Source: Leclercia adecarboxylata (GTDB lineage: Bacteria; Pseudomonadota; Gammaproteobacteria; Enterobacterales; Enterobacteriaceae). From it: DNA of 64,000 nt. The stretch is from contig NZ_CP098325.1 in NCBI RefSeq assembly GCF_023639785.1, forward strand, positions 4,631,433 to 4,695,432. Direction: 5' to 3'. Shown here piece after piece: positions 13,346-24,594 of this stretch; the stretch's first letter is position 1, and each line of letters opens with the position of its first letter. The notes beneath the pieces were generated by a model. It saw nothing but the letters and a program-made list of their open reading frames with translations, was not told the DNA's origin and ran no database searches. A program made the position numbers and the translations under genes.

Positions 13346-14275
13346 TTACCTCTGCTGACTTAAAAATGCATCGATCTCATTGCGCCATGGAACAGAGGGC
13401 TGCGCGCCTGGACGGGTGACCGCAATGGCCGCCGCCGCATGGGCAAAGCGGATGGCGGTATCCAGCGGTTCACCTTCCAGCAGCGCCGTTACCAGCGCAC
13501 CATTAAAGGTATCTCCGGCAGCGATAGTATCGACAGCTTTCACCTTAAAGCCGGGAACGCGGCGACCTTCTCCCTCGACGCTGGCCCATACGCCACGGCT
13601 GCCAAGGGTAATGATAACGGTGTTGATGCCTTTGTCGTGCAGGGCTTTCGCCGCACGCGCCGCATCTTCATCATCTTCCACGCGAATGCCCGTCAGCTTT
13701 TCAGCTTCAGTTTCATTCGGGGTGATGATGTCCACCAGCGCCAGAAGCTCGTCTGATAATACACGGGCCGGCGCGGGATTTAGTACGACAGTGGTATGAT
13801 TTTCATGCGCAATTTTAGCTGCCGACAGCACGCTTTCTACCGGCGATTCCAGCTGCATCAGCAGGGCATCAGCACCTGCGATAAGCGCCTTTTGCGCTGC
13901 CACCCGATCGGACGTCAGCGCCGCGTTTGCTCCCGCATGAATACCGATGACATTCTCACCTTCCGCGTTGACAAAAATCAGCGCCACGCCGGTTGATTCA
14001 CCCTCCACCACGCTCACCGGCGCAATGTCGATGTTGTCGCTTGCCAGCTGGCTGCGGACGCGCTCACCGGTATCGTCATCACCCGTACAGGCGATAAAGG
14101 CGATGTTCGCCCCGCTACGTCCGGCGGCGACCGCCTGGTTAGCGCCTTTGCCGCCAAAGGCGACCTGATAGCGATTGCCCGTTACGGTTTCGCCCGGGGT
14201 AGGGAAAGTATCAAGGTTGAGAATGTGATCGGCATTAATACTGCCAAGGACGACGAGCTTGCCTGCGGTTTTCAT
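13346..14275 (-). CDS. rbsK: Ribokinase
   Basis: A 309-residue PfkB-family sugar kinase that phosphorylates D-ribose at O5 in the cytoplasm. The N-terminal signature GSINADHILNLDTFPTPGET, the GGKGANQAVAAGR motif and the C-terminal AAGDTFNGAL motif with the catalytic aspartate are all present. The start at 14275 (MKTAGKLVVLGSINAD) gives exactly the E. coli length. An upstream in-frame extension to 14329 would run through the intercistronic hairpins and is unlikely. Confidence 0.96.
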   Translation of the reverse strand: MKTAGKLVVLGSINADHILNLDTFPTPGETVTGNRYQVAFGGKGANQAVAAGRSGANIAFIACTGDDDTGERVRSQLASDNIDIAPVSVVEGESTGVALIFVNAEGENVIGIHAGANAALTSDRVAAQKALIAGADALLMQLESPVESVLSAAKIAHENHTTVVLNPAPARVLSDELLALVDIITPNETEAEKLTGIRVEDDEDAARAAKALHDKGINTVIITLGSRGVWASVEGEGRRVPGFKVKAVDTIAAGDTFNGALVTALLEGEPLDTAIRFAHAAAAIAVTRPGAQPSVPWRNEIDAFLSQQR

Positions 14276-14298
14276 ATTGGAAATGTCCATCAGAGAGT

Positions 14299-14375
14299 GC
14301 CACCGGGATGCCCCGGTGGCGTATGCCACTCTTTTCTTTATATGTTGTCCTTCAGGCGGCCATTGACTGCCTGAA
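14299..14375. repeat. Intercistronic hairpins between rbsB and rbsK
   Basis: Two stems follow the rbsB stop: GCCACCGGG/CCCGGTGGC (14299-14320) and TTCAGGC/GCCTGAA (14351-14375). Such structures after a binding-protein gene usually protect the upstream mRNA and raise rbsB expression over rbsK. That role is inferred. Confidence 0.65.
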
Positions 14376-14382
14376 TCGCATA

Positions 14383-15273
14383 TTACTGCTTAATGACCAG
14401 CTTCAGGTCAACAGGGTATTTAGCCTGAACTTTTTCGCCCTTCAGCACTTTATCAGCCGTCTGTACGCCAGTCGCGCCGATCTGCTCCGGCAGCTGAGCG
14501 ATGGTCGCAGCCAGTTTGCCATCGTTTACGGCTTTTTCACCATCAGGCGTGCCGTCAAATCCAACCACCATCACATCAGATTTACCTGCGGTCTGCAGGG
14601 CACGCAGCGCGCCCAGCGCCATTTCGTCGTTCTGCGCGAATACCGCTTTAACGTCCGGGTGCGCGGTGAGCAGGTTCTGCATAACGTTCAGACCCTTAGT
14701 ACGGTCAAAGTCTGCCGGCTGGCTGGCCAGTACGTTAAATTTGTGGGCCGCAACGGCCTGCTGGAAGCCTTCACCACGCTCACGCGCTGCGGAAGTCCCG
14801 GCGATACCCTGCAGTTCAATAACTTTGGCGCCTTCGCCCGCTTTTTTGGCGATGTAGTCACCGGCGATTTTGCCGCCCAGCACGTTGTCAGAGGCAATAT
14901 GGCTTACCACTTCGCCTTTGTTCGCCTGACGGTCCAGGGTAATTACCGGGATATTAGCCTGGTTCGCCATCTTCACGGCGTTACCTACCGCGTCGGAGTC
15001 GGTCGGGTTGATCAGCAGAATTTTGGTGCCGCGAACGGTCAGGTCCTGCACGTTAGCCAGCTCTTTAGCCGGGTTATTCTGGGAGTCGAGGATCACCAGG
15101 TTGTAGCCCAGTTTGTCGGCTTCTTTCTGCGCGCCATCCTTCAGGGAGACGAAGAACGGGTTGTTCAGGGTAGAAACCACCAGCGCGATGGTGTCTTTCG
15201 CCATGGCGTTTGCATTCACAGTTGCGCTCAGCGCGACAGCAGAAACCAGGGTAGCCAGTTTTTTCATGTTCAT
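14383..15273 (-). CDS. rbsB: Ribose-binding periplasmic protein
   Basis: A 296-residue periplasmic binding protein that delivers ribose to RbsAC and, in E. coli, to the chemoreceptor Trg. A 25-residue signal peptide ends AMA before mature [16 protein letters not shown]. The length and the mature N-terminus match E. coli RbsB. It lies between rbsC and rbsK in the minus-strand operon and is followed by stem-loops expected to stabilise its message. Confidence 0.97.
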   Translation of the reverse strand: MNMKKLATLVSAVALSATVNANAMAKDTIALVVSTLNNPFFVSLKDGAQKEADKLGYNLVILDSQNNPAKELANVQDLTVRGTKILLINPTDSDAVGNAVKMANQANIPVITLDRQANKGEVVSHIASDNVLGGKIAGDYIAKKAGEGAKVIELQGIAGTSAARERGEGFQQAVAAHKFNVLASQPADFDRTKGLNVMQNLLTAHPDVKAVFAQNDEMALGALRALQTAGKSDVMVVGFDGTPDGEKAVNDGKLAATIAQLPEQIGATGVQTADKVLKGEKVQAKYPVDLKLVIKQ

Positions 15274-15300
15274 ATCAAAGATGTCCTGTAGTGTCGTCAG

Positions 15301-16266
15301 TTACTGTTTTTTGTTGTCTACCAGTACCGCCAGCAAAATCACTACCGCTTTGACGATCATCTGGTAATAGGAAGAAACACCTAACAAATTCAAACCATTG
15401 TTCAGGAAGCCGAGGATCAGTGCACCGATCAGCGTCCCCACGATACGACCTTTACCCCCCGCCAGGCTGGTGCCGCCCAGCACGACCGCGGCGATGGCAT
15501 CCAGCTCATAACCTGTACCCGCCGTCGGTTGCGCAGAGGAGAGACGCGCCACCTCGATAATACCCGCCAGCGAAGCCAGCAGACCGCACAGGGAGTAGAC
15601 GATAATTTTGACTTTATTGACGCTGATGCCGGACAGACGCGTCGCCGCTTCGTTACCGCCCAGGGCATAGATATAGCGACCCAGACGGGTGTGGTGCAAC
15701 ATGTACCACGCCGCAAGGAAGACCAGGCCCATGATCCACACTGGCGTCGGGATACCCAGCGGGCGGCCGATACCAAACCAGCCAAACAGATCGGCGTTGT
15801 CGGTAAAGCCGGTATTGACCGGGCTGCCGTTGGTGTAGACCATCGTCACACCCCGCAGCAGCAGCATCATCACAAGCGTCGCAATAAACGCCTGAACGCG
15901 GCCTTTCGCCACAATCATCCCGGTGACAGCACCGATCGCCGCGCCCAGCGCCAGCGCAGCGGCAACGGCCACCAGCGCGTTGACTTCAATCCCGACAATC
16001 GAAGCGGCCACCGCGCCGGTGAGCGCCAGCAGGGAACCGACGGACAGGTCGATACCCGAGGTCAAGATCACCAGCGTCATGCCCACGGCCATAATGGCGT
16101 TGACGGACGTCTGCTGAAGGATGTTGAACAGGTTATTAACGGTAAAAAAGTTCGGGCTCATGGTGGAAACAATCGCGATCAGCACCAGCAGGGCAATCAG
16201 CGATTTTTGTTCCATCAACCATGCCTTAGTGAAATAACGGCGTCCAGAAACAGCCTGGGTAGTCAT
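15301..16266 (-). CDS. rbsC: Ribose ABC transporter permease
   Basis: A 321-residue inner-membrane permease of the CUT2 family with several hydrophobic segments and the coupling-helix-like region GGNEAATRLSGISVNKVK. It forms the ribose channel with the RbsA ATPase. It follows rbsA by 4 bp in the operon, and length and sequence match E. coli RbsC. Confidence 0.96.
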   Translation of the reverse strand: MTTQAVSGRRYFTKAWLMEQKSLIALLVLIAIVSTMSPNFFTVNNLFNILQQTSVNAIMAVGMTLVILTSGIDLSVGSLLALTGAVAASIVGIEVNALVAVAAALALGAAIGAVTGMIVAKGRVQAFIATLVMMLLLRGVTMVYTNGSPVNTGFTDNADLFGWFGIGRPLGIPTPVWIMGLVFLAAWYMLHHTRLGRYIYALGGNEAATRLSGISVNKVKIIVYSLCGLLASLAGIIEVARLSSAQPTAGTGYELDAIAAVVLGGTSLAGGKGRIVGTLIGALILGFLNNGLNLLGVSSYYQMIVKAVVILLAVLVDNKKQ

Positions 16267-16270
16267 CTTC

Positions 16271-17776
16271 TTACTCCTGATCCACGCGATTAAGCTTGCC
16301 CACAGCGGCAGCCATCAGAATTTCCTGGGTGGCCTGCTCGCGACTGAATTCACCGCCGAGATGCCCTTCATGCATGACGATAATGCGATCGCTCATGCCT
16401 AATACTTCTGGCATCTCGGAAGAGACCAGAATGATGCTCAACCCGTCAGCCTTAAACTGGTTGATGAGCTGATAAATCTCTTTTTTGGCGCCAACGTCCA
16501 CGCCGCGCGTCGGTTCATCGAGGATCAGCACCTTAGGACGTGTCATCAGACCGCGGGCAATCGCCACTTTCTGCTGGTTGCCGCCGGAGAGCAGTCCAAT
16601 GGCCTGTTCCATCGACGGGGTTTTAACGTTAAAGAGGCGGATAAAATCGCTGACGGCCTGCTGTTCGTCTTTGTGCTTCAGGCTTCCGCCGCTGCGGCTA
16701 AAGTAGCGCAGCGCGGTTAAGGACATGTTTTCTTTCACCGACATGCCCAGCACCAGCCCATCGCGTTTGCGGTCTTCAGAGATATAGACGATGCCGTTCG
16801 CCAGACCATCCTGTGGAGAGCGGGTGACAACTTCATGGCCATCGAGGGTGACATAGCCGCTGGTGCGTGGACTGGCGCCATACAGCACCTTCATCAGCTC
16901 GGTACGTCCGGCCCCCATCAGCCCGGCCACACCGAGGATCTCCCCCTGACGCAGGGTAAAGCTGACATCATTCACCCCAGGACCACACAGGTTATCGACC
17001 TTCAGGCGGATCTCGCCCGGTACTTTATCGATACGCGGATACTGGTCTTCCAGCTTGCGTCCCACCATCATCTCAATCAGCGTGTCTTCGGTCAGCGTCG
17101 CCACTTCACGCTCGGCAATAAACTGCCCGTCGCGGAAGACGGTGACGTCATCGCAAATCTCAAAGATCTCTTTCATGCGGTGGGAGATATAGACAATGCC
17201 GCGCCCCTGCGCTTTCAGCTCGCGAATAACGCGGAACAGGGAGTCGGTTTCGGTGTCGGTCAGGGCGTCGGTGGGTTCATCCATCACGATAACCCGGGAT
17301 TCAAAACTCAGGACCTTCGCGATTTCCACCATCTGCTGATCGCCAATGGAGAGCTCACCCACCAGACGATCGCTCTTAAAGCGCAGGTTCAGCTTCGCCA
17401 GCAGTTTGTCGGCTTCGGCATACATTTGCTTCCAGTCGATTTTGCCGAAGCGATTCACAAACTCACGTCCCAGGAAGATGTTCTCCGCGATGGACAGCTG
17501 CGGGATCAGGTTCAGCTCCTGGTGGATGATGCCGATCCCGGCTTCCTGAGAGGATTTCGGGCCGTTGAAGGTGGTCTCTTTTCCCAGCCACAGCAGCGAA
17601 CCGGCATCGCGTTGATAGATCCCGGTCAGCACTTTCATCATGGTGGATTTGCCAGCGCCGTTTTCGCCCACCAGCGCCATTACGCGGCCAGCGTAAACAT
17701 TCAACGCTGCGCCAGAGAGGGCTTTAACGCCCGGGAACGACTTATCGATCCCTTTCAGTTGCAGGAGTGCGTCCAT
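16271..17776 (-). CDS. rbsA: Ribose ABC transporter ATP-binding protein
   Basis: A 501-residue tandem ATPase that powers ribose uptake. The first domain has Walker [10 protein letters not shown] and MDEPTDALT. The second has a degenerate Walker A (GLMGAGRTE), signature LSGGNQQK and LDEPTRGVD, the usual asymmetry of CUT2 ATPases. The start at 17776 ([20 protein letters not shown]) matches E. coli and lies 7 bp after rbsD. The longer frame, to 17821, would overlap rbsD. Confidence 0.96.
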   Translation of the reverse strand: MDALLQLKGIDKSFPGVKALSGAALNVYAGRVMALVGENGAGKSTMMKVLTGIYQRDAGSLLWLGKETTFNGPKSSQEAGIGIIHQELNLIPQLSIAENIFLGREFVNRFGKIDWKQMYAEADKLLAKLNLRFKSDRLVGELSIGDQQMVEIAKVLSFESRVIVMDEPTDALTDTETDSLFRVIRELKAQGRGIVYISHRMKEIFEICDDVTVFRDGQFIAEREVATLTEDTLIEMMVGRKLEDQYPRIDKVPGEIRLKVDNLCGPGVNDVSFTLRQGEILGVAGLMGAGRTELMKVLYGASPRTSGYVTLDGHEVVTRSPQDGLANGIVYISEDRKRDGLVLGMSVKENMSLTALRYFSRSGGSLKHKDEQQAVSDFIRLFNVKTPSMEQAIGLLSGGNQQKVAIARGLMTRPKVLILDEPTRGVDVGAKKEIYQLINQFKADGLSIILVSSEMPEVLGMSDRIIVMHEGHLGGEFSREQATQEILMAAAVGKLNRVDQE

Positions 17777-17783
17777 GATGGCC

Positions 17784-18203
17784 TCAGAAGGTGACGCCAG
17801 CACAGAGAATGATATTCGCATACGGGGAACACTCCCCGCTGCGGATAACCGCCTGGCTGTCAGCGGTGTTTTTCTTAAACTGCTCGTGCGTTATGTAACT
17901 TATTTTTATGGTGTTTCCCTGGTGTTGTTGCAGCTGCTTGATATGGCCAAGCAACGTTTCGTGGAGCTGCGGATTATGGTGTTGGATTTCCGTAGCGAGA
18001 ATGGCTTCCTCAACCTGCATCTCGGTTGTCACCACATCCAGCACCTGCATAAACGTGGGCACGCCCTGCGTTAACGCCAGATCAATACGCGTTGTGCTGT
18101 GGGGAATGGGTAAACCCGCATCACATACCACCAGCGTATCGGTATGCCCAAGACGGGAGATGACCGATGAGACTTCAGAGTTGAGTACCGTGCCTTTCTT
18201 CAT
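17784..18203 (-). CDS. rbsD: D-ribose pyranase
   Basis: A 139-residue cytoplasmic enzyme that interconverts pyranose and furanose forms of ribose, supplying the form used by RbsK. The catalytic histidine H20 lies in SRLGHTDTL. It is the first gene of the rbs operon, preceded by two GAAACGTTTC palindromes that fit RbsR binding. The full operon order is rbsD-A-C-B-K-R, as in E. coli. Confidence 0.96.
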   Translation of the reverse strand: MKKGTVLNSEVSSVISRLGHTDTLVVCDAGLPIPHSTTRIDLALTQGVPTFMQVLDVVTTEMQVEEAILATEIQHHNPQLHETLLGHIKQLQQHQGNTIKISYITHEQFKKNTADSQAVIRSGECSPYANIILCAGVTF

Positions 18204-18216
18204 ATTCTTGCTCCAC

Positions 18217-18234
18217 TAGCGAAACGTTTCGCTG
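18217..18234. promoter_or_regulatory. RbsR operator, promoter-proximal
   Basis: The palindrome TAGCGAAACGTTTCGCTG lies 14-31 bp upstream of the rbsD start. It has the shape and sequence of the E. coli rbs operator and is expected to overlap the transcription start. Confidence 0.85.
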
Positions 18235-18286
18235 AATTGAGTTTAATCTCAATAGTGGTCAGAAAACCAACATGACGTAACGGAAT

Positions 18287-18314
18287 TGTGATCGGCGTCG
18301 AAACGTTTCGCTAA
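18287..18314. promoter_or_regulatory. Second RbsR-type palindrome overlapping a CRP-like site
   Basis: TCGAAACGTTTCGCTAAG is centred about 79 bp upstream of the first operator. Its left edge overlaps a CRP-like sequence (TGTGATCGGCGTCGAA, 18287-18302; good left half, poor right half). An auxiliary operator that competes with CRP is the natural reading. Confidence 0.55.
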
Positions 18315-18335
18315 GTAAAATATTTGTAGGGGAAA

Positions 18336-18418
18336 TTGCCCGGCGGCGCTTCGCTTGCGCGGGCCTACGGGTTTGGTAGGCCGGGTAAGCGCAGCGCCAC
18401 CCGGCATTTGCAGAAGGA
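18336..18418. repeat. REP/BIME cluster downstream of kup
   Basis: Two inverted GC-rich REP-like units (GCCCGGCGGCGCTTCGC... and GGTAGGCCGGGTAAGCGCAG...CCACCCGGC) lie between the kup stop and the rbs control region. They probably protect the 3' end of the kup message. Confidence 0.7.
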
Positions 18419-18419
18419 G

Positions 18420-20288
18420 TTAAATCTCGACCTGTGTCCCCAGCTCAATCACGCGGTTAGGCGGGATTTCAAACTGGTCGGGCGCACGCAGGGCATTACG
18501 CTGGAGGATAAGATAGAGCTTACCGCGCAGGCGCAGATACCAGGGGCGTTTGCCAACAATCAGCGACTCGTGCGACATGAAGAACGAGGTTTCCATCATC
18601 CGGCAGCTTAAGCCTTCAAGACCGCAGCGGTGGAATACCTCTTCCACGTTCGGGGTCTCACGCCACCCATAGCTGGCCACCACCCGCCAGAAGGTGGGTG
18701 ACAGCTGCTCTATCTGCACACGACGAACGTTATGCACATACGGCGCATCTTCGGTGCGCAGGGTTAGCAGGATCACACGCTCGTGCAGCACTTTGTTGTG
18801 CTTAAGGTTGTGCATCAGGGCAAAGGGGATCACGTTCAGCGCGCGCGACATATAGACCGCGGTTCCCGGCACGCGTACCGGCGGCGATTTCTCCAGGGAG
18901 GCAATCATCGCCTCCAGAGAGTTACCGTGCTCGTGCATCCGGCGCAGCAGGCGGAAACGCTCGCTCTTCCAGGTGGTCATCACAATGAACATCACCAGAC
19001 CCAGCGTCAGCGGCAGCCAGCCACCAGAGACAATCTTATCGAGGTTCGCTGAGAACAGCGGCACGTCAATACAGAGGAAGCCGACCAGAATCAACGCCAC
19101 GAGGAATTTATTCCAGTGCCAGTTCCGGTACGCCACCGTGGTGGAGAGGATCGACGTCAGCACCATGGTACCGGTGACGGCAATCCCGTACGCCGCCGCC
19201 AGGTTGCTGGAGTGCTCGAAGCTGACGATGACAATCACCACCGCGAAGTAGAGCAGCCAGTTAACAAAAGGAATGTAGATCTGGCCCGACTCCATCTCGG
19301 AGGTGTGGATGATACGCATCGGCGACAGATAGCCCAGGCGCACCGCCTGACGGGTGAGGGAGAAGACCCCGGAAATCACCGCCTGGGAGGCAATCACCGT
19401 CGCCAGCGTCGCCAGGATCAGCATCGGCACCAGCGCCCAGTCCGGCGCCAGCAGGAAGAACGGGTTTTTAATCGCTTCCGGATGTTTGAGCAGCAGAGCG
19501 CCCTGGCCAAAGTAGTTCAGCACCAGCGACGGCAGCACCACCAGAAACCACGCCACGCGAATAGGCAGTTTGCCGAAGTGGCCCATATCCGCATACAGCG
19601 CTTCAACGCCGGTGATAGAGAGCACTACCGCGCCCAGCGCGACAAACGAAACGACTTTATATTCAAGGAAGAAGTGCACCGCCCACATCGGGTTCAGCGC
19701 GTGCAGCACGTCCGGGTTAGCAATAATGCTGCGTAACCCCAGCGCCGCCAGGATCAGGAACCAGGAGAGCATAATCGGGGCGAAGAGTTTCCCCACCAGC
19801 CCGGTACCGTGTTTCTGAATGGCAAACAGCAGGGTCAGAACAATGATGGCCAGCGGGACCACCCATTCATCGAGCTGCGGTGCGACAATCTCGAGACCCT
19901 CTATCGCCGAGAGCACCGAGATGGCAGGGGTGATCACCACTTCTCCATAGAAGAAGCTGCCGCCTACCAGACCGATAATGACCAGGAACGACGTCATTCT
20001 GGCGGACGTATTGCGCCCGGCAAGCGACATCAGGGTCAGTATCCCACCTTCACCGGCGTTATCCGCGCGCATAACGAAGGAGAGATATTTAACGGAAACG
20101 ACCAGGATCAGTAGCCAGAAAATCAGGGACAAAAAACCAAACACAGCGTCGCGTTCAACGCCAAACCCAAACTGGCCGGACAGACATTCACGCAACGTAT
20201 AAAGCGGGCTGGTGCCGATATCACCGTAGACAACCCCGATCGCCGCGAGCGTAACTGCGGGTAATGATTGCTTATTATCAGTGCTCAT
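18420..20288 (-). CDS. kup: Low-affinity potassium uptake protein Kup (TrkD)
   Basis: A 622-residue K+/H+ symporter of the KUP/HAK family with about 12 membrane segments in the first 430 residues and a soluble C-terminal tail. The N-terminal signature [17 protein letters not shown] is diagnostic. Length equals E. coli Kup. It is transcribed alone on the minus strand, separated from ravA by a 221-bp divergent control region (20289-20509). It works constitutively in E. coli and matters at low pH. Confidence 0.96.
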   Translation of the reverse strand: MSTDNKQSLPAVTLAAIGVVYGDIGTSPLYTLRECLSGQFGFGVERDAVFGFLSLIFWLLILVVSVKYLSFVMRADNAGEGGILTLMSLAGRNTSARMTSFLVIIGLVGGSFFYGEVVITPAISVLSAIEGLEIVAPQLDEWVVPLAIIVLTLLFAIQKHGTGLVGKLFAPIMLSWFLILAALGLRSIIANPDVLHALNPMWAVHFFLEYKVVSFVALGAVVLSITGVEALYADMGHFGKLPIRVAWFLVVLPSLVLNYFGQGALLLKHPEAIKNPFFLLAPDWALVPMLILATLATVIASQAVISGVFSLTRQAVRLGYLSPMRIIHTSEMESGQIYIPFVNWLLYFAVVIVIVSFEHSSNLAAAYGIAVTGTMVLTSILSTTVAYRNWHWNKFLVALILVGFLCIDVPLFSANLDKIVSGGWLPLTLGLVMFIVMTTWKSERFRLLRRMHEHGNSLEAMIASLEKSPPVRVPGTAVYMSRALNVIPFALMHNLKHNKVLHERVILLTLRTEDAPYVHNVRRVQIEQLSPTFWRVVASYGWRETPNVEEVFHRCGLEGLSCRMMETSFFMSHESLIVGKRPWYLRLRGKLYLILQRNALRAPDQFEIPPNRVIELGTQVEI

Positions 20289-20509
20289 AGACTAGTCTTT
20301 TCGTTTAAATAACAAATGTGTGCTTAGTCCCTTGGCCCACAAAAAGCGCACAGTATGCACGATTAATCTTAGAATCGTACCCCTAAATGCAACCTCATTA
20401 ACGTAGCGCAAAGAAAATAGCACCGCAGTTCAGTCTATTACCAGCCCGGAACGAAACGTCTATACTCGCTTCAATTAGCCGGGTTACGGCGAAAGGATGC
20501 AAAACAATT

Positions 20510-22006
20510 ATGGCTCACACTCATTTATTAGCAGAAAGAATTTCCCGCCTCAGCAGCGCACTGGAGAAAGGGCTCTATGAACGTAGCCATGCCATTCGCC
20601 TCTGTCTACTGGCCGCCCTGAGCGGTGAAAGCGTATTTTTGCTGGGGCCGCCCGGCATCGCAAAAAGTCTGATTGCCCGCAGGCTGAAGTTCGCTTTTCA
20701 GCACGCCAGAGCGTTTGAATACCTGATGACCCGCTTTTCCACGCCGGAAGAGGTCTTTGGTCCGCTCTCAATTCAGGCGTTAAAAGATGAAGGGCGGTAC
20801 GAACGTTTAACCACGGGCTATCTGCCGGAAGCAGAAATCGTCTTTCTCGATGAGATCTGGAAAGCCGGCCCGGCGATCCTGAACACCCTGCTCACCGCCA
20901 TTAACGAACGCCGGTTCCGCAACGGTGCGCATGAAGGGAAAATCCCGATGCGCCTGCTGGTGGCGGCGTCCAATGAACTGCCCGAAGCCGACAGCAGCCT
21001 GGAGGCGCTTTACGACCGCATGTTAATTCGCCTGTGGCTCGACAAGGTGCAGGACAAAGGCAATTTCCGTTCGCTGCTGATAAGCCAGCAGGATGAGAAC
21101 GATAACCCGGTGCCCGCCGGGCTGCAGGTCACCGACGAGGAGTACCAGCAGTGGCAGCAGGACATCGGCAAAATCACACTGCCGGATGCGGTGTTCGATC
21201 TGGTCTTTATGCTGCGCCAGCAGTTAGATGCCCTGCCGGGCGCGCCTTACGTCTCCGATCGCCGCTGGAAGAAAGCCATCCGCCTGCTGCAGGCCAGCGC
21301 CCTGTTCAGCGGTCGCGATGCAGTTGCCCCTATTGATCTCATTCTGCTGAAAGATTGTCTCTGGCATGACGCCAGCGGCATGAATCTGATGCAGCAGCAG
21401 CTGGAAGTATTGATGACCGGGCACGCGTGGGGGCAGCAGGAGATGTTGAACCAGCTCGGGGCCATTACCCAGCGCCGCCTTCAGCTTCAGCAGCAGCAAA
21501 GCGATAAAACTGCCCTGCGCGTCAGCCGCCAGAGCGGGATGTTCGCCCGTCGTCCCCACTATGAATTACCGGCCGAACTGAACGAGACCACGCTGACGCT
21601 TCTCCTCCAGCAGCCGCTTAAGCTCCATGATATGCAGGTGATTCATATCACCATCGAGCGTGAAGCCCTGGCGCAGTGGCTGAGCAAAGGCGGTGAGATC
21701 CGCGGCAAACTCAACGGCATTGGCTTTGCCCAACAGCTTAATATGGAAGTGGACGGCAGCCTGCATCTGGTGATCCGCGACGTCAGCCTGCAGGGATCGC
21801 GTCTTGCCCTGCCCGGCACCGCCTCTGAAAGCGTGCCGGAAGAGATCAAACAGCAGCTGGAAGCGCTGGATAACCAGTGGCATCTGCAGCACACCCGCTT
21901 CAGCGAGCAGCAAAAATGCCTGTTTATCCACAGCGACTGGCTGGGCCGGATTGAGTCCAGCCTGCAGGATGTCAGCGCGCAGATCAAACAGGCGCGTCAA
22001 TGCTGA
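20510..22006 (+). CDS. ravA: MoxR-family AAA+ ATPase RavA
   Basis: A 498-residue MoxR AAA+ ATPase. Walker A GPPGIAKS is at residues 46-53, Walker B-like [14 protein letters not shown] follows near 110, and the C-terminal part holds the triple-helical and LARA domains. In E. coli RavA forms a hexamer that binds the lysine decarboxylase LdcI and, with ViaA, modulates respiratory complexes and aminoglycoside entry. It overlaps viaA by 7 bp, so translation is coupled. The E. coli ravA promoter uses sigma S. Confidence 0.95.
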   Translation: MAHTHLLAERISRLSSALEKGLYERSHAIRLCLLAALSGESVFLLGPPGIAKSLIARRLKFAFQHARAFEYLMTRFSTPEEVFGPLSIQALKDEGRYERLTTGYLPEAEIVFLDEIWKAGPAILNTLLTAINERRFRNGAHEGKIPMRLLVAASNELPEADSSLEALYDRMLIRLWLDKVQDKGNFRSLLISQQDENDNPVPAGLQVTDEEYQQWQQDIGKITLPDAVFDLVFMLRQQLDALPGAPYVSDRRWKKAIRLLQASALFSGRDAVAPIDLILLKDCLWHDASGMNLMQQQLEVLMTGHAWGQQEMLNQLGAITQRRLQLQQQQSDKTALRVSRQSGMFARRPHYELPAELNETTLTLLLQQPLKLHDMQVIHITIEREALAQWLSKGGEIRGKLNGIGFAQQLNMEVDGSLHLVIRDVSLQGSRLALPGTASESVPEEIKQQLEALDNQWHLQHTRFSEQQKCLFIHSDWLGRIESSLQDVSAQIKQARQC

Positions 22007-23451
22007 CGCTGGACACCCTCAACGTCATGCTTGCCGTCGGCGAGGAGGGGTTGATCGAAGAGATCATCCTCACCCTGCTGGCCTCGCCACAGCTGGCGAT
22101 CTTTTTCGAAAAGTTCCCACGGCTTAAAACCGCCATTACCGACGATCTTCCGCGCTGGCGGGAAAATTTACGCAAAAGGCTGAAAGATACCCGCGTACCG
22201 CCGGAGCTCACCGAAGAGGTGATGTGCTATCAACAGAGCCAGCTACTCTCTACGCCACAGCTGGTCGCCGGGCTGCCACAGATTTTAACCCTGCTCGATA
22301 AGGTTCACTCCCCCTTCGCCAGCCAGGCCCGGCAGCTGGTGGTGGATAACGCTACCTTTACCCCGGCTCTGCATACCCTGTTTTTACAGCGCTGGCGGTT
22401 GAGCCTGGTGGTGCAGGCCACGTCGCTTAATCAGCAACTGCTGGAAGAGGAGCGGGAACAGCTGCTCAGCGAAGTACAGGAGCGCATGACTCTGGCGGGG
22501 GCGCTGGAGCCCGTGCTGGTAGAGAACGAAAACGCCGCCGGCCGGCTCTGGGATATGAGTGCCGGTCAGCTTAAGCGGGGGGATTATCAGCTGATCGTTC
22601 GCTATGGCGATTTTCTGGCGCAGCAGCCGGAGCTGGTGCAGCTGGCGGAACAGCTGGGCCGTTCGCGGGAGGCGAAGTCGGTGCCAAAAAAGGATGCCCC
22701 GCTTGAAACCTTCCGCACTCTGGTGCGCGAACCGGCGACGGTGCCGGAGCAGGTAGACGGCCTGCAGCAGAGCGATGACATCCTGCGCCTGCTGCCGCCC
22801 GAACTGGCGACTCTCGGCATTACGGAACTTGAGTACGAATTTTACCGTCGGCTGGTGGAGAAGCAGCTTCTCACCTACCGTCTGCACGGCGATGCCTGGC
22901 GGGAGAAGGTGAGCCAGCGCCCGGCGGTGCATCAGGATTTCGACGAACAGCCCCGCGGGCCGTTTATCGTCTGTGTGGATACGTCCGGTTCGATGGGCGG
23001 CTTCAATGAGCAGTGCGCGAAAGCCTTTTGTCTGGCGCTGATGCGGGTGGCGCTCGCCGACCGGCGGCGCTGCTTTATCATGCTGTTTTCCAGCGAGGTG
23101 GTGGGCTATGAACTCTCGGGCCAGCACGGCCTGGAGCAGGCGATCCGCTTCCTGAGCCAGCGCTTTCGCGGCGGCACCGATCTCGCCAGCTGTTTTCGCG
23201 CCATTATCGAGCGAATGCAGGGTGGAGAGTGGTATGACGCCGATGCGGTGGTGATCTCAGACTTTATTGCCCAGCGGCTGCCGGATGAGGTGGTGAGCAA
23301 GGTGAAGGTGCTGCAGCAGGTCCATCAGCATCGTTTTCATGCGGTGGCGATGTCCGCACATGGAAAACCCGGCATCATGCGCATCTTCGATCATATCTGG
23401 CGCTTTGATACCGGGTTGCGTAGCCGCCTGCTGCGGCGCTGGAAACGCTAA
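22000..23451 (+). CDS. viaA: VWA-domain protein ViaA
   Basis: A 483-residue partner of RavA with a C-terminal von Willebrand factor A domain. The MIDAS motif DTSGSMGGF, near residue 328, is intact. The N-terminal half is helical and variable across enterobacteria, as here. It overlaps ravA at the start, and its stop codon directly abuts the stop codon of the convergent asnA with no intergenic base. Confidence 0.95.
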   Translation: MLTLDTLNVMLAVGEEGLIEEIILTLLASPQLAIFFEKFPRLKTAITDDLPRWRENLRKRLKDTRVPPELTEEVMCYQQSQLLSTPQLVAGLPQILTLLDKVHSPFASQARQLVVDNATFTPALHTLFLQRWRLSLVVQATSLNQQLLEEEREQLLSEVQERMTLAGALEPVLVENENAAGRLWDMSAGQLKRGDYQLIVRYGDFLAQQPELVQLAEQLGRSREAKSVPKKDAPLETFRTLVREPATVPEQVDGLQQSDDILRLLPPELATLGITELEYEFYRRLVEKQLLTYRLHGDAWREKVSQRPAVHQDFDEQPRGPFIVCVDTSGSMGGFNEQCAKAFCLALMRVALADRRRCFIMLFSSEVVGYELSGQHGLEQAIRFLSQRFRGGTDLASCFRAIIERMQGGEWYDADAVVISDFIAQRLPDEVVSKVKVLQQVHQHRFHAVAMSAHGKPGIMRIFDHIWRFDTGLRSRLLRRWKR

Positions 23452-24444
23452 TTACAGCAGCGCGTCGACGCTGTCACGAACCTGCTGAGGCCATACGCCA
23501 CACTGAACCTGGCCGATATGGGAAAGCTGCAGCAGTAACATGGTCAGACGAGACTGGCCGATACCGCCGCCGATGGTCTGCGGCATCTCGCCACGCAGCA
23601 GCGCCTGGTGCCACTCCAGCTTGAGGCGATCCTCGTCACCGGTGATCCCCAGCTGACGCTGCAGCGCCTCGGCATCCACGCGGATCCCCATGGAAGAGAG
23701 CTCAAACGCATCTTCCAGAACCGGGTTCCAGACCAGAATATCGCCGTTCAGGCCAGCCAGGCCGCTTTCACCTTCGCTGCTCCAGTCATCATAATCCGGC
23801 GCACGCACGTCGTGGCGCTGACCGTGAGACAGTTTGCCGCCGATCCCAATCAGGAACACGGCACCCAGCTCTTTAGCGATCGCACGTTCACGACCTTTCG
23901 CATCCAGATCCGGGAAGCGGCTCAGCAGCTCCTGACTGTGGATAAAGTGGATCGTTTCCGGCAGGAACGGAGTCAGACCAAACTCTTTGCTGACCGCCGC
24001 TTCGGTGGCTTTGATCCCGGCATAAATGGCTTCTACCGTCGCTTTCAGCGTACCGGTATGACGTTCGCCATCACCCATTACGCGTTCCCAGTCCCACTGG
24101 TCAACGTAGACAGAGTGAATAGCGGTAAGGCGGTCTTCATCGGGGCGAAGGGCTTTCATGTGCGTGTAAAGCCCTTCGCCCGCGCTGAAGTCGTGTTGTC
24201 CCAGGGTTTGACGCTTCCACTTCGCCAGCGAATGAACCACTTCGAACTGGGCGTCTGGCAGTGTTTTCACTTTCACCTGTACCGCTTTTTCGCAACCAGA
24301 CAAGTTATCCTGCGTCCCGTCGCCCACGCGGCTTAAGATAGGTGCCTGAACTTCAATCAGGCCCAGCTTCTCTTCCAGCTGGCGAGAAAAGTGGGATTTA
24401 ACGAAACTGATCTGGCGTTGTTGTGCGATGTAAGCGGTTTTCAT
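23452..24444 (-). CDS. asnA: Aspartate-ammonia ligase (asparagine synthetase A)
   Basis: A 330-residue cytoplasmic enzyme that makes asparagine from aspartate, ammonia and ATP through an aspartyl-adenylate. It resembles class II aminoacyl-tRNA synthetases; the C-terminal [15 protein letters not shown] is the motif-3-like ATP site. It is divergent from its regulator asnC, with 150 bp between the two starts. In E. coli AsnC activates asnA when asparagine is low. Confidence 0.97.
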   Translation of the reverse strand: MKTAYIAQQRQISFVKSHFSRQLEEKLGLIEVQAPILSRVGDGTQDNLSGCEKAVQVKVKTLPDAQFEVVHSLAKWKRQTLGQHDFSAGEGLYTHMKALRPDEDRLTAIHSVYVDQWDWERVMGDGERHTGTLKATVEAIYAGIKATEAAVSKEFGLTPFLPETIHFIHSQELLSRFPDLDAKGRERAIAKELGAVFLIGIGGKLSHGQRHDVRAPDYDDWSSEGESGLAGLNGDILVWNPVLEDAFELSSMGIRVDAEALQRQLGITGDEDRLKLEWHQALLRGEMPQTIGGGIGQSRLTMLLLQLSHIGQVQCGVWPQQVRDSVDALL

Positions 24445-24594
24445 TATTTATACTCCTGCGTCCTGTTGGCATTGATTAAGCAACAAAAAAGACGCTCTTT
24501 CAATAATCCAACAATAAAACTCCCGCCTTACTTTTAAATCGATAAAATTACCCGCTAAAATAGAGTGATTCATTAATCTTCATAAGGAAAAGCT

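Noticed and set aside
14308..15291. 327-codon plus-strand frame opposite rbsB
   Set aside because: It is the antisense shadow of a strongly biased gene. The predicted protein has no recognisable domain, and the rbsB reading is complete and matches a known family.
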